Below are positions 52,993-63,909 of a DNA stretch of 64,000 nucleotides, in pieces; the first letter of the stretch is position 1, and every line of letters begins with the position of its first letter. Position numbers and translations under genes: made by a program. The notes beneath the pieces are model-generated. The model did not search any database. It was not told the DNA's origin and was given only the letters and a program-made list of their open reading frames with translations. The stretch is from Pseudomonas sp. L5B5 (GTDB lineage Bacteria; Pseudomonadota; Gammaproteobacteria; Pseudomonadales; Pseudomonadaceae). The stretch is from contig NZ_CP084742.1 in assembly GCF_020520285.1 (NCBI RefSeq), positions 2,418,001 through 2,482,000 of the forward strand. The letters run 5' to 3'.

Positions 52993-54291
52993 ATGGATTT
53001 CAAACAGCTCTGGCTCTATACCCAGGACCTCTGGGGAGCCCTCGACCAACACCCGCTCCTGCACGCCGGCCTGGGCTTGACCCTGCTGCTGGTGGTCGCC
53101 CTGCTGATCGGAAGGGTGGCCCGTTACGTGGTCCTGCACAGCGTCAGGCTGCTGGGTCGCCAGCCCGCCCTGCACTGGCTCAATGACTTGCGCCAGAACA
53201 AGGTGTTCCATCGCCTGGCGCAGATGACCCCGTCCCTGGTGATCCAGTTCGGCCTGCACCTGGTGCCGGAACTGAGCAAGGCCAGCCTGCTGTTCCTGGG
53301 CAACCTGGCCATGGCGTTCACCATCCTGTTCCAGTTGCTGGCCCTGAGCGCCCTTCTCAATGCCCTGCTGGACATCTACGCGCGCACCGAACACGCCCGC
53401 ACCCGCTCGATCAAGGGCTATGTGCAACTGGCCAAGATGGTGCTTTACGTGTTCGGCGCCATCATCATCGTCGCCACCCTGATCGACCGCTCGCCGCTGT
53501 TGCTGCTGTCGGGGCTGGGTGCCATGTCGGCGGTGATCCTGCTGGTCTACAAGGACACCCTGCTGTCCTTCGTCGCCAGCGTGCAGTTGACCAGCAACGA
53601 CATGCTGCGGGTCGGCGACTGGATCGAGATGCCCCAGGTCGGTGCCGACGGCGATGTGGTGGACATCACCCTGCACACGGTCAAGGTGCAGAACTTCGAC
53701 AAGACCATCGTTTCGATCCCCACCTGGCGGCTGATGTCCGAGTCGTTCCGCAACTGGCGCGGCATGCAGCAATCCGGCGGCCGGCGGATCAAGCGCAGCC
53801 TGTTCATCGATGCCAGCGGCGTACGCTTCCTGCATGACGACGAGGAAGCGCGGCTGAGCAAGGTGCGTCTGCTCACCGACTACATCGGGCGCAAGCAGGC
53901 CGAGCTCAAAAGCTGGAACGAGGCCCAGGGCAATGTCGCCGCGCTGGCGGCCAACCGCCGACGCATGACCAACCTCGGCACCTTCCGCGCCTACGCCCTG
54001 GCCTACCTGAAAAGCCACCCCGAGATCCAGCCCAACATGACCTGCATGGTGCGCCAGATGCAGACCACGGCCCAGGGCATCCCGCTGGAGATCTACTGCT
54101 TCACCCGCACCACGGTCTGGGCCGACTACGAACGGATCCAGGGAGACATCTTCGACTACCTGCTGGCAGTGATGCCGGAGTTTGGCCTGAGCCTGTACCA
54201 GCAGCCCAGCGGCAGCGACCTGCGAGCCGGCCTGCTGCCGGCGGTGCTGGGGGCCAGCCATATCGGGCCGAGCGAAAAACAGGCGCTCTGA
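52993..54291 (+). CDS. MscS-type mechanosensitive channel (YbdG-like)
   Basis: 432 residues. About five N-terminal membrane segments are followed by the MscS pore and beta domain: LVYKDTLLSFVASVQLTSNDMLRVGDWIEMPQVGADGDVVDITLHTVKVQNFDKTIVSIPTWRL in parts (about 180-245). A distinctive large C-terminal insert (RRIKRSLFIDASGVRFLHDDEEARLSKV) is as in YbdG, the minor-conductance channel of E. coli. It is divergent from the helicase gene. It protects against osmotic downshock. Confidence 0.93.
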   Translation: MDFKQLWLYTQDLWGALDQHPLLHAGLGLTLLLVVALLIGRVARYVVLHSVRLLGRQPALHWLNDLRQNKVFHRLAQMTPSLVIQFGLHLVPELSKASLLFLGNLAMAFTILFQLLALSALLNALLDIYARTEHARTRSIKGYVQLAKMVLYVFGAIIIVATLIDRSPLLLLSGLGAMSAVILLVYKDTLLSFVASVQLTSNDMLRVGDWIEMPQVGADGDVVDITLHTVKVQNFDKTIVSIPTWRLMSESFRNWRGMQQSGGRRIKRSLFIDASGVRFLHDDEEARLSKVRLLTDYIGRKQAELKSWNEAQGNVAALAANRRRMTNLGTFRAYALAYLKSHPEIQPNMTCMVRQMQTTAQGIPLEIYCFTRTTVWADYERIQGDIFDYLLAVMPEFGLSLYQQPSGSDLRAGLLPAVLGASHIGPSEKQAL

Positions 54292-54316
54292 CTAAGGCCG
54301 ATCAGTTAAGGAAATG

Positions 54317-54448
54317 GCAGGAACGAGGCTTGCCGGCGATGGACTTCAGAGCGCTGCGTTGATCCAGTCAATACGCGCTACCGTTGACGAGCCTCGCGAG
54401 CAATCGAGCGTCGACCGGCTGCTCCTACAGGGGGATCGCCTCGCTTGA
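54317..54448 (-). repeat. REPIN-type repeat, copy B (inverted relative to copy A)
   Basis: The reverse complement starts TCAAGCGAGGCGATCCCC and ends GGCAAGCCTCGTTCCTGC, matching 47553-47683 with about 14 differences in 132 bases, including one 1-base indel. It lies 25 bases after the MscS-like stop, in an intergenic gap, as such elements usually do. Confidence 0.85.
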
Positions 54449-54513
54449 CTGGCAGGCACCAGGCGCCCTGACCCCACCGCAAAACGCCAGGGCCACCCCG
54501 GCTCCCGGCGTTT

Positions 54514-55764
54514 TCAGGCGGCCGTCGAGGGGGCTGCCAGCAGCGTATCGGGCTGAGAACGGCAGGCCATCAGGATGAACAGCACGGACAACAGCGCGCA
54601 TGTCGCCCCCAGGATAATCGCCGCCCCGTAGCCCTGGTACAGGTCGAACAGCAGCCCGGCAATGCTGCCGCCCAGCAATGCCGCGCCCCCCACCGACAGG
54701 TACAGGGCACCGAGGATCGCCCCCAGGTTGGCAGTACCGAACCAGTCGGCCGCCACCGCCGGGTAGAGGGAAATACAGCCGCCATTGGCCACGCCAAAGC
54801 ACAGGGCGAACAGCGCCAGCGCCATGAAGCCATCGGCCGCCAGCCACATCAGGTTCAGCAAGACCAGGGCGAACGTCAGGGCGATCAACAGCCGCTGAGT
54901 GCCGATCCGATCCCCCAGGCTGCCGAGGAACAAGCGGCCGCCGACATTCCCGACCCCGATCAGGCCGATCAGCAAGTTGGCCTCCGAAACGCCCAGCCCC
55001 GCTTGCCGGGCGTAGGGATTGATATGGACCAACGCCACGAACAAGCCGACCGAACCGCAGAGGATCGCCGCGAAATACCACCAGAAGCGCGCCGTGCGCA
55101 GCGCAGCGGCCAGGCCCATGCCCGATGCGGCGACCAGCGGCCGGGGCCGATCCGCCACAGGGGCCAGGCCATCGGCAAACAGCCCCAGCTCCTGCGGGCT
55201 GTTGCTGATCAGCGAGGTCGCCCCGAGGCCGACCAGCAATATCGCGACGGCAAAGATCTGCAGGGTCGCCTCCCAGGACACCTGCTCCATCAGCCAGCCC
55301 GCCAGCAGCGGTCCGGCAAAGGTCCCGACCCCAGTGCCCGCCAGGGCGATACCCGACGCCTGGCTGCGCTTGCTGACGAACCAGCGCTGGACCACCGCCA
55401 CCGCCGGCACGTACACCAGCCCGACCCCCAGCCCCACCAGAACGCAGAAACACAATAGGAACCACCACAACGACCCGGCCGCCAGGCTGCTGCAGAAGAA
55501 CCCCAGGGCCAGGCACAGGATGCCGACGCTCACCACTCGCCGGGTAGACGTGCGATCGGCCAACGCGCCTGAGACAACACCCATGGCGTAGTAGATGAGC
55601 GCGGTCAGGGAAAACACCGAGGCCACCGAGAAACTTCCGACCTCGAAATTGGCCTGGATCTGCGAGAAGAACGCGCCGAAGGAATAAGCGCCACCAAAAA
55701 TCAACGCCAGCAGCACATGGGTCGCAATCACCACATACCAGCCGTGGAACACCTGAAACTTCAT
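54514..55764 (-). CDS. MFS transporter, oxalate/formate or monocarboxylate type
   Basis: 416 residues from the ATG at 55764 (GGAGGGCG upstream; upstream in-frame codons have no ribosome site). It has twelve membrane segments with the OFA/MCT-like start FHGWYVVIATHVLLALIFGGAYSFGAFF. The loop 2-3 motif is ALADRTSTRRVVSVG and loop 8-9 GSLGDRIGTQRLL. The N-terminal wording is typical of monocarboxylate or oxalate:formate antiporters, so a small organic acid is the likely substrate. No enzyme gene adjoins. Confidence 0.88.
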   Translation of the reverse strand: MKFQVFHGWYVVIATHVLLALIFGGAYSFGAFFSQIQANFEVGSFSVASVFSLTALIYYAMGVVSGALADRTSTRRVVSVGILCLALGFFCSSLAAGSLWWFLLCFCVLVGLGVGLVYVPAVAVVQRWFVSKRSQASGIALAGTGVGTFAGPLLAGWLMEQVSWEATLQIFAVAILLVGLGATSLISNSPQELGLFADGLAPVADRPRPLVAASGMGLAAALRTARFWWYFAAILCGSVGLFVALVHINPYARQAGLGVSEANLLIGLIGVGNVGGRLFLGSLGDRIGTQRLLIALTFALVLLNLMWLAADGFMALALFALCFGVANGGCISLYPAVAADWFGTANLGAILGALYLSVGGAALLGGSIAGLLFDLYQGYGAAIILGATCALLSVLFILMACRSQPDTLLAAPSTAA

Positions 55765-56033
55765 GCTCGATCGCCCTCCCTTGCACGAACAGGTTCCCTG
55801 GAAAACCCGCCTTGTAATGTCTTGTATATACATATCAATGCAATTTCACGGCCAGGCCCTCACGCCCTCGCCCGGCCTTCTCGATTCAGCATCCAAGTCA
55901 TTGTTCCGGATAGAAAAAATAATCCATAACAAGAACCCGCCGTTAGGGCGGGTCTTGGGTGCATCGGTCATCGCGGGGCTTGAGGTAACAGAGGTGGGAA
56001 ACCACTACCCGGCCCGTGCGGCGGGAACACCCC

Positions 56034-56897
56034 TCAAGCCGTGGCGCTCCGGCGCTGGCCCCGGCTGCTGACCCACACCGCCAGCAGGATCACCAACCCG
56101 CCAAGCGCCAGGCGGCCCAGATCCTCATTGCGGTTCCAGATCAGCAAATTGAGCAGCAACCCCACCGGAACATGCAGGTTGTTCATCACCGCCAGGGTGG
56201 CGCCAGTGACCAGGCAGGCGCCCTTGTTCCACCAGTACAGCCCCAGCGCCGTGGCCACCAGCCCGAGGAACAGCAGCACGGCCCAGGTCACGGGTGCATC
56301 CGGCAGGAAGTGCGCCTTGCCGAACAGCAGGAACGCCGGCAGCACCACCAGCAGCGCGCCCAGATAGAAGTAGCCGAAACGCCGGTAGTGCGGCAGGTCG
56401 CTGGGGTAGCGCGCCACCAGGTGCTTGTACAGCACCTGCCCGGCGGCATAGGTGAAGTTGGCCAGTTGCAGCAGCAGGAAGCCCATGAAGAAATCCGGAT
56501 TGATCCGGTCGTAGCGGATCACCGCGGCCCCTGCTACTGCCACCAGGGCCGCCAGCAGTCCCCAGGGATTGAAGCGTCGGTTCAGGGCATCTTCGATCAG
56601 GGTCACATGCAAGGGCGTGAGGATGGTGAACAGCAGCACCTCTGGAACAGTGAGAACCCGGAAGCTCAGGTACAGGCACACATAGGTGATGCCGAACTGC
56701 AGCGCACCGATCAGCAGCATGCCGCGCATGAAGGCCGGCTCCACCCGACGCCAGCGGGTCAGCGGAATGAATACCAGCCCGGCCAGCAGCACCCGCACCA
56801 GCACCGCGAAGTAGCTGTCGACATGCCCGGCCAGGTATTCGCCGATCAGGTTGAAGGAAAACGCCTGGATCAGCGTGACAACAAGTAGATAGCCCAT
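56034..56897 (-). CDS. EamA-family transporter (carboxylate/amino-acid type)
   Basis: 287 residues from the ATG at 56897 with GATGAGGCGAGC upstream. It has ten membrane segments and two EamA repeats. Wording such as FNLIGEYLAGHVDSYFAVLVRVLLAGLVFIPLTRW and VPEVLLFTILTPLHVTLIEDALNRRFNPWGLLAALVAVAGA resembles the TIGR00950-type drug/metabolite exporters. The longer reading from 57026 runs through the azoR terminator and is rejected. Confidence 0.92.
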   Translation of the reverse strand: MGYLLVVTLIQAFSFNLIGEYLAGHVDSYFAVLVRVLLAGLVFIPLTRWRRVEPAFMRGMLLIGALQFGITYVCLYLSFRVLTVPEVLLFTILTPLHVTLIEDALNRRFNPWGLLAALVAVAGAAVIRYDRINPDFFMGFLLLQLANFTYAAGQVLYKHLVARYPSDLPHYRRFGYFYLGALLVVLPAFLLFGKAHFLPDAPVTWAVLLFLGLVATALGLYWWNKGACLVTGATLAVMNNLHVPVGLLLNLLIWNRNEDLGRLALGGLVILLAVWVSSRGQRRSATA

Positions 56898-56961
56898 GCT
56901 CGCCTCATCTTTGGATGGCGGCGACGATAACGGTTTTACCGGCGCGGGTGAAATTGCCGGC

Positions 56962-56998
56962 AAAAAAAAGCCCGATCTCGCAAAGCGTTCAATCGGGC
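56962..56998 (-). terminator. Rho-independent terminator of azoR
   Basis: On the minus strand GCCCGAT, a 15-base loop, ATCGGGC and then eight T residues; it lies 110 bases after the azoR stop and upstream of the EamA gene. Confidence 0.85.
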
Positions 56999-57108
56999 AT
57001 TGGCACTGAAGGAGCACGCAGTGCAAAGGGAGGTTCGATGCGCGAACCGGCTTGAAGGGGTACGCAGGCGCTACTTGAACATCGGGCGATTATCTGGGGA
57101 TTAACGCC

Positions 57109-57708
57109 TCAGGCCACCTGGGCCAGCCTGGCGTTGGCCTGGTTCAGGCCCTTTTCGTGGAAGTCGCCACCCAGGTTCAGGCCCTCGGCATGGATGAACT
57201 GCACGTCATGGATGCCGATGAAGCCCATGACCTGGCGCAGGTAGGGTTCCTGGTGGTCGGTGCTGCTACCGGCATAGATCCCGCCCCGGGCGGTCAGCAC
57301 GAAGGCGCGCTTGCCAGCGAGCAAGCCCTGGGGACCGGTGTCGGTGTACTTGAAAGTGACGCCGGCCCGCAGCACATGGTCGAGCCAGGCCTTGAGGGTG
57401 CTGGGGATGGCGAAGTTGTACATCGGAGCGGCCATCACCAGCACGTCGGCGGCCAGCAGTTCGTCGGTCAGTTCATTGGAGCGCTGCAGCGAATCCTGCT
57501 CGGCGGCATTGCGTTGCTCGGCAGGTTTCATCCAGCCACCCAGCAGGTTGGCATCCAGGTGCGGTACCGGGTTGCGGGCCAGGTCACGCACGGTGATCGA
57601 GTCCGCCGGATAGGCCGCCTGCCACTGCTGGATAAAGGTCTGGGTCAGTTGGCGGGAAATGGAATCCTGCTGGCGGGCGCTGCTTTCAATGATCAGGACA
57701 CGGGACAT
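57109..57708 (-). CDS. azoR: FMN-dependent NADH azoreductase
   Basis: Flavodoxin-like quinone and azo-dye reductase of 199 residues. The ATG at 57708 has a GGAGGCTTC ribosome site; earlier in-frame ATGs do not. Motifs: VLIIESSARQQDSISRQLTQTF (FMN phosphate loop), MAAPMYNFAIPSTLKAWLDHVLRAGVTFKYTDTGPQGLL (flavin ring contacts) and LTARGGIYAGSSTDHQEPYL. It probably protects against quinones. A LysR regulator lies 500 bases away on the other strand, beyond a small periplasmic gene. Confidence 0.95.
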   Translation of the reverse strand: MSRVLIIESSARQQDSISRQLTQTFIQQWQAAYPADSITVRDLARNPVPHLDANLLGGWMKPAEQRNAAEQDSLQRSNELTDELLAADVLVMAAPMYNFAIPSTLKAWLDHVLRAGVTFKYTDTGPQGLLAGKRAFVLTARGGIYAGSSTDHQEPYLRQVMGFIGIHDVQFIHAEGLNLGGDFHEKGLNQANARLAQVA

Positions 57709-57867
57709 GGCTGAAGCCTCCATCGGGGAACGGTGTAAGTCGATGGGGCGCAGATTAAACAGAGTGATATCGATGAAAAAGCGTAAATAACTGCTATAAC
57801 CAATCAATAAATTCGTTTATAAGCAGGGCCAGCCCCAGCGTCTTCGGCGGAACCGGCACCCTTGCGG

Positions 57868-58182
57868 TCACTTGGCCTGGCAGTTCAGGTCCAGGCGCAG
57901 CCTGATGATCTTGCGGTTGAACTTGGCGGTGACGTTCTTGCTCTGCCCCGCCGCCACCTCCACCCGGCGAGTGCGCGGCGATTCGGGACCATTGCGAAAT
58001 ACCACGGAGCACGTGGCGTCGGTCTTGCCGTAGTTGTTCAGCTGGATGGAACCGATGTCCTCATCGGTGTCGTAGGCGGTGTAGTCGATGCTCAGGCCGT
58101 TGAGTTGCTTGTCGACATCGATGGGGTAGGCCCAGGCCCCCAGGGGCAACAGGGCCAGCAGCACACAACAGAATTTTCTCAT
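57868..58182 (-). CDS. Small secreted protein, 104 residues
   Basis: From the ATG at 58182 (CTGGAGAG ribosome site) a signal peptide MRKFCCVLLALLPLGAWA precedes a mature domain of about 85 residues with beta-strand pattern: YPIDVDKQLNGLSIDYTAYDTDEDIGSIQLNNYG, VVFRNGPESPRTRRVEV and NRKIIRLRLDLNCQAK. Two Cys in the mature part (DATCSVV and LNCQAK) could form a disulfide. The role is unknown. It is divergent from a LysR gene with 49 bases between. Confidence 0.85.
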   Translation of the reverse strand: MRKFCCVLLALLPLGAWAYPIDVDKQLNGLSIDYTAYDTDEDIGSIQLNNYGKTDATCSVVFRNGPESPRTRRVEVAAGQSKNVTAKFNRKIIRLRLDLNCQAK

Positions 58183-58231
58183 TCGGCGCTCTCCAGTAAG
58201 GAGCGCCAGCTTAGGACAAGAGGAGCCCCTC

Positions 58232-59155
58232 ATGAAAGCGCCCCGCGTGACCCTGGATCAATGGCGCACCCTGCAGGCCGTGGTCGATCACGGCGGCTTC
58301 GCCCAGGCCGCCGAAGCCCTGCATCGCTCGCAATCCTCGGTCAGCTATACCGTGGCACGCATGCAGGACCAGCTCGGCGTCCCGCTGTTGCGCATCGATG
58401 GTCGCAAGGCCGTGCTCACCGAAGCTGGTGGCGTACTGCTGCGCCGTTCCCGGCAACTGGTGAAACAGGCCAGCCAGCTGGAAGACCTGGCCCACCACAT
58501 GGAACAGGGTTGGGAAGCCGAAGTGCGGCTGGTGGTGGACGCTGCCTACCCCAACGCGCGGCTGGTGCGTGCACTGACCGCCTTCATGCCGCAAAGCCGC
58601 GGTTGTCGCGTGCGTCTGCGCGAGGAAGTGCTGTCCGGGGTCGAGGAAGTGCTGCTCGAAGGGGTGGCCGACCTGGCCATCAGCGGCTTCAACATTCCCG
58701 GCTACCTGGGCACCGAGATGAGCGCGGTGGAGTTCGTCGCCGTGGCCCATCCCGAGCACGCCCTGCACCGGCTGCAACGCCAGCTGGCGTTCCAGGACCT
58801 GGAAAGCCAGCTGCAGGTGGTGATCCGCGATTCCGGTCGCCAGCAGCCACGGGACGTAGGCTGGCTGGGCGCCGAGCAGCGCTGGACCGTGGGCAGCCTG
58901 GCCACCGCCGCAAAATTCGTCAGCAGCGGCCTGGGTTTTGCCTGGCTGCCGCGGCACATGATCGAACGGGAACTGCGCGAGGGTCTGCTCAAGGTACTGC
59001 CCCTGGACCAGGGCGGCAGTCGCCATCCGACCTTCTTCCTCTATTCCAACAAGGACAAACCCCTGGGCCCGGCGACGCAGATCCTCGTGGAACTGCTGCG
59101 CACCTTCGACACCGCGCCGCTGGATGCGCCGTTCGCCGCCCCCGAGCAAGCCTGA
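58232..59155 (+). CDS. LysR-type transcriptional regulator
   Basis: 307 residues, helix-turn-helix VTLDQWRTLQAVVDHGGFAQAAEALHRSQSSVSYTVARMQDQLGVPLL at the N-terminus and an effector domain with LVVDAAYPNARLVRALTAFM and LATAAKFVSSGLGFAWLPRHMIE. It sits between a divergent small secreted protein gene and a co-directional hydrolase gene 30 bases on. Its target could be either, or azoR. Ribosome site AGAGGAG. Confidence 0.93.
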   Translation: MKAPRVTLDQWRTLQAVVDHGGFAQAAEALHRSQSSVSYTVARMQDQLGVPLLRIDGRKAVLTEAGGVLLRRSRQLVKQASQLEDLAHHMEQGWEAEVRLVVDAAYPNARLVRALTAFMPQSRGCRVRLREEVLSGVEEVLLEGVADLAISGFNIPGYLGTEMSAVEFVAVAHPEHALHRLQRQLAFQDLESQLQVVIRDSGRQQPRDVGWLGAEQRWTVGSLATAAKFVSSGLGFAWLPRHMIERELREGLLKVLPLDQGGSRHPTFFLYSNKDKPLGPATQILVELLRTFDTAPLDAPFAAPEQA

Positions 59156-59185
59156 CGTCCCACCCACCAGAACAGGAGTTCTGCC

Positions 59186-59989
59186 ATGGCGTATTTCGAG
59201 CATGAAGGTTGCACCCTGCACTATGAGGAATATGGCCGGGGCGAGCCCCTGCTACTGGTTCACGGCCTGGGTTCCAGCGCCCTGGATTGGGAGAAGCAGA
59301 TCCCCGAGCTGTCGACCCGCTACCGCCTGATTGTCCCGGACGTGCGCGGCCATGGCCGCTCCGACAAGCCCCGGGAGCGCTACAGCATTCCCGGTTTCAC
59401 CGCCGACCTGATAGCCCTGATCGAGCACCTGGGGCTGGGCGCGGTGCATTATGTCGGGCTGTCCATGGGCGGCATGATCGGCTTCCAGCTGGGCGTGGAC
59501 CAGCCGCAGATGCTCAAGAGCCTGTGCATCGTCAACAGCGCGCCCGAGGTCAAGCTGCGTTCGGCCAACGACTACTGGCAGTGGTTCAAGCGCTGGAGCC
59601 TGGCCCGCCTGCTGAGCATGTCCGCACTGGGCAAGGCCCTGGGCCAGAACCTCTTCCCCAAGCCGGAACAGGCCGAGCTGCGGCAGAAAATGGCCGAACG
59701 CTGGGCAAGAAACGACAAACGTGCTTATCTCGCCAGCTTCGACGCGATCGTCGGTTGGGGAGTCCAGGAACGCCTGGCCCGCATCACCTGTCCAACCCTG
59801 ATCATCAGCGCCGACCACGACTACACCCCGGTGGCGCTCAAGGAGGCTTACGTCAAACTGCTGCCAAACGCGCAGCTGGTGGTGATCGAGGACTCCCGAC
59901 ACGCCACACCGCTTGACCAACCGCAGCGCTTCAACCAGACCGTGCTGCACTTCATCAATACAGTCGACACCACCACCCAGGATCACTGA
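59186..59989 (+). CDS. Alpha/beta-fold hydrolase
   Basis: 267 residues. Oxyanion segment LLLVHGLGSSALDW (23-36), nucleophile Ser93 in VGLSMGGMIG, acid Asp in IISADHDYTP (about 213-222) and His in DSRHATPLDQP (about 240-250) form a complete triad. The pattern is like 3-oxoadipate enol-lactonases and epoxide-hydrolase-like esterases. The next gene, a PpiA-type isomerase, begins 3 bases after its stop, so the two are probably co-transcribed; the link between them is not obvious. Confidence 0.94.
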   Translation: MAYFEHEGCTLHYEEYGRGEPLLLVHGLGSSALDWEKQIPELSTRYRLIVPDVRGHGRSDKPRERYSIPGFTADLIALIEHLGLGAVHYVGLSMGGMIGFQLGVDQPQMLKSLCIVNSAPEVKLRSANDYWQWFKRWSLARLLSMSALGKALGQNLFPKPEQAELRQKMAERWARNDKRAYLASFDAIVGWGVQERLARITCPTLIISADHDYTPVALKEAYVKLLPNAQLVVIEDSRHATPLDQPQRFNQTVLHFINTVDTTTQDH

Positions 59990-59992
59990 CCC

Positions 59993-60556
59993 ATGCTGAA
60001 AAAAATCGCCCTCGTCGCCGGTTCCGTACTCTTTGCCGCCAACCTGATGGCGGCACAGCCGGCCAAGGCCCCCCACGTCATGCTGGACACCAGCTTCGGC
60101 AAGATCGAAATCGAACTGGACCCGGTCAAGGCGCCGATCTCCAGCAAGAACTTCCTCGACTATGTCGACAGCGGTTTCTACACCAACACCATCTTCCACC
60201 GGGTGATCCCGGGCTTCATGGTCCAGGGCGGCGGCTTCACGGCGCAGATGGTGCAGAAGGACACCCGCGACCCGATCAGGAACGAGGCCAGCAACGGCCT
60301 GCACAACGTGCGCGGCACCCTGTCCATGGCTCGTACCTCGAACCCCAACTCGGCCACCAGCCAGTTCTTCATCAACGTTGCCGACAACGCCTTCCTCGAC
60401 CCGGGCCGCGATGCCGGCTACGCGGTGTTCGCCAAGGTGGTGAACGGCATGGAAGTGGTGGACCAGATCGTCAACTCCCAGACCACCACCAAGCAAGGCA
60501 TGCAGAACGTCCCGGTCGACCCGGTACTGATCAAGTCGGCCAAGCGCATCGACTGA
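59993..60556 (+). CDS. ppiA: Periplasmic cyclophilin-type peptidyl-prolyl isomerase
   Basis: 187 residues with a signal peptide ([18 protein letters not shown]) and the cyclophilin core: [50 protein letters not shown] (active-site Arg and Phe), [32 protein letters not shown]. It speeds proline isomerisation during folding in the periplasm. It starts 3 bases after the hydrolase stop. Confidence 0.96.
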   Translation: MLKKIALVAGSVLFAANLMAAQPAKAPHVMLDTSFGKIEIELDPVKAPISSKNFLDYVDSGFYTNTIFHRVIPGFMVQGGGFTAQMVQKDTRDPIRNEASNGLHNVRGTLSMARTSNPNSATSQFFINVADNAFLDPGRDAGYAVFAKVVNGMEVVDQIVNSQTTTKQGMQNVPVDPVLIKSAKRID

Positions 60557-60644
60557 TCCCGCAGCCTGTCCCCGACGGCGGCGCCGTACCCGGCGCCCCG
60601 TCCGCTTCAGCACAGGAGAGCCCGCACAACGGGCTGCAGACCCC

Positions 60645-62477
<1,833 letters not shown>

Positions 62478-62502
62478 GCAGCCGCGACTACAAACACCCC
62501 GT

Positions 62503-62620
62503 GTTGCCGCTGCCGCAGGCTGCGCACGGGCGCGCAGCGACCGCAAGATCGATTGGCCGCCACCCTCGCTGGAAGGCCCTGCGGGCCTTGGCGCAGCTTC
62601 GCCAGCTCAGCAGCGGCTAC
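62503..62620. repeat. Second REP-like element with inverted ends
   Basis: Ends GTTGCCGCTGC and GCAGCGGCTAC are inverted copies (10 of 11). Inside are the words GCAGGCTGCGCACGGGCGCG, GCAAGATCGAT and GGCCCTGCGGGCC common to another Pseudomonas intergenic repeat family. It directly precedes the aquaporin remnant. Confidence 0.7.
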
Positions 62621-62658
62621 AGGGTTCGCGCAATTGCCTGAAAAAACGCCAGGGCCCC

Positions 62659-62781
62659 GGCCCGGCGCTGATCGTCGGCGGTTGGGCCCTGCAGCAGCTC
62701 TGGCTGTTCTGGCTGGCGCCGATCCTCGGCGCGGTGGTCGGCGGCGTGGTCTACCGCTGGCTGGGCAAGGAAGACAGCTGA
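62659..62781 (+). pseudogene. aqpZ: 3' stub of aquaporin Z
   Basis: The last 40 codons before the stop read GPALIVGGWALQQLWLFWLA followed by PILGAVVGGVVYRWLGKEDS, which is the last membrane helix and tail of AqpZ-type water channels (after the second NPA loop). No start codon, no NPA motifs and none of the other five helices remain upstream; instead there is repeat DNA. This is the end of a deletion, not a frameshift. Confidence 0.75.
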
Positions 62782-62784
62782 GGC

Positions 62785-63909
62785 TCAGGCCTGGCGATAG
62801 GGCAAGGCGTCCCTGGCCTGTTCGGCATAGGCCTGGACGCCGGCCCGCTCCTGCTGGAGAAAATCCTGCACCGCCGCCTTGAGCCCTGGGTGACGCAGGT
62901 AGTGCCAGGAACGGGTGAGCACCGGTTCGAAACCGCGAATCAGCTTGTGCTCGCCCTGGGCCCCGGCATCGAAACGCTCCAGCCCATGGGCGATCGCATA
63001 CTCCATGCCCTGGTAGAAGCAGGTCTCGAAGTGCAGGCGGTCGAACTCTGCCAGGCAGCCCCAGTAGCGCCCATAGAAACTGCCGCCTCCGATCAGGCTG
63101 AAGGCCATGGCCACCGGCCGGCCGCCCTGGCATGCCAGGACCACGCGGATTGCCTCGGGCATGCGCTCGGCCAGCAGGCTGAAGAAGCTGCGGGTCAGGT
63201 AGGGTGACTGACGGCGTATCGCATAGGTGTTGGCGTAGCAGGCATAGACGAAGTCCCACTGCGCCTCGCTCATTTGGCCTCCCTCCAGCCACTGGAAGTC
63301 CAGGCCCTGCCCCGCCACCTGCTCGCGCTCCTTGCGCATCTGCTTGCGCTTGCGCGAACTCAGGGTATCGAGGAAATCCTGAAAATCGCGATAGCCGCGA
63401 TTGTGCCAGTGGAACTGGCAGCCCAGGCGCAACAGCCAGCCCGATTGCTGCTCCAGGGCCTGGTCGCTGAACTCGTCGGTGAAATTCACATGGGCACTGG
63501 AGAGCCCTTCGATCTCCAGGTAACCGGGCAGGCTCTTGAGCAGTTCGACGGCGTCGGCCTGGGTCGCTGCCAGTACCCGTGCCCCGCTCACCGGGCTGAA
63601 AGGCACTGCAGTCAGCAGCTTGGGGTAGTAGTCGATCCCGGCCCGCTCGCAGGCATCCGCCCAGCCATGGTCGAACACGTACTCGCCGTAGGAGTGCGCC
63701 TTGCGGTAGCTGGGCAGGGCCGCCAGCAGCCGGCCATCCTCCACATGCAGCAGGTGCTCGGCCTGCCAGCCGGAACGCGGGCCGAGGCTGCCGCTGTCTT
63801 CCAGGGCACTGAGAAAGGCGTGGCGCACGAAAGGTTGCCCGTCCTTGAGCAGCCCATCCCATTGCGCAGGATCGACGGCGGACAGGCTATTCAAGGATTG
63901 CAGCGGCAT
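62785..63909 (-). CDS. FemAB/GNAT-like acyltransferase (COG3146, peptidogalycan-type)
   Basis: 374 residues. It starts MPLQSLNSLSAVDPAQWDGL with the family segment VRHAFLSALEDSGSLGPRSGWQAEHLL. The centre contains QFHWHNRGYRDFQDFLDTLSSRKRKQMRKERE, and the acyl-CoA-type core appears as GRPVAMAFSLIGGGSFYGRYWGC and FETCFYQGMEYAIAHGLERFDAGAQGEHKLIRGFEP. Members are annotated as predicted N-acyltransferases; substrate unknown. It ends 3 bases after the aqpZ stub, convergent with it. The upstream 90 bases to the window end hold no supported gene. Confidence 0.92.
   Translation of the reverse strand: MPLQSLNSLSAVDPAQWDGLLKDGQPFVRHAFLSALEDSGSLGPRSGWQAEHLLHVEDGRLLAALPSYRKAHSYGEYVFDHGWADACERAGIDYYPKLLTAVPFSPVSGARVLAATQADAVELLKSLPGYLEIEGLSSAHVNFTDEFSDQALEQQSGWLLRLGCQFHWHNRGYRDFQDFLDTLSSRKRKQMRKEREQVAGQGLDFQWLEGGQMSEAQWDFVYACYANTYAIRRQSPYLTRSFFSLLAERMPEAIRVVLACQGGRPVAMAFSLIGGGSFYGRYWGCLAEFDRLHFETCFYQGMEYAIAHGLERFDAGAQGEHKLIRGFEPVLTRSWHYLRHPGLKAAVQDFLQQERAGVQAYAEQARDALPYRQA

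Noticed and set aside
52800..54261. N-terminal extension of the helicase frame
   Set aside because: It is antisense to the MscS-like gene; the Q-motif starts right after the GTG at 52797.
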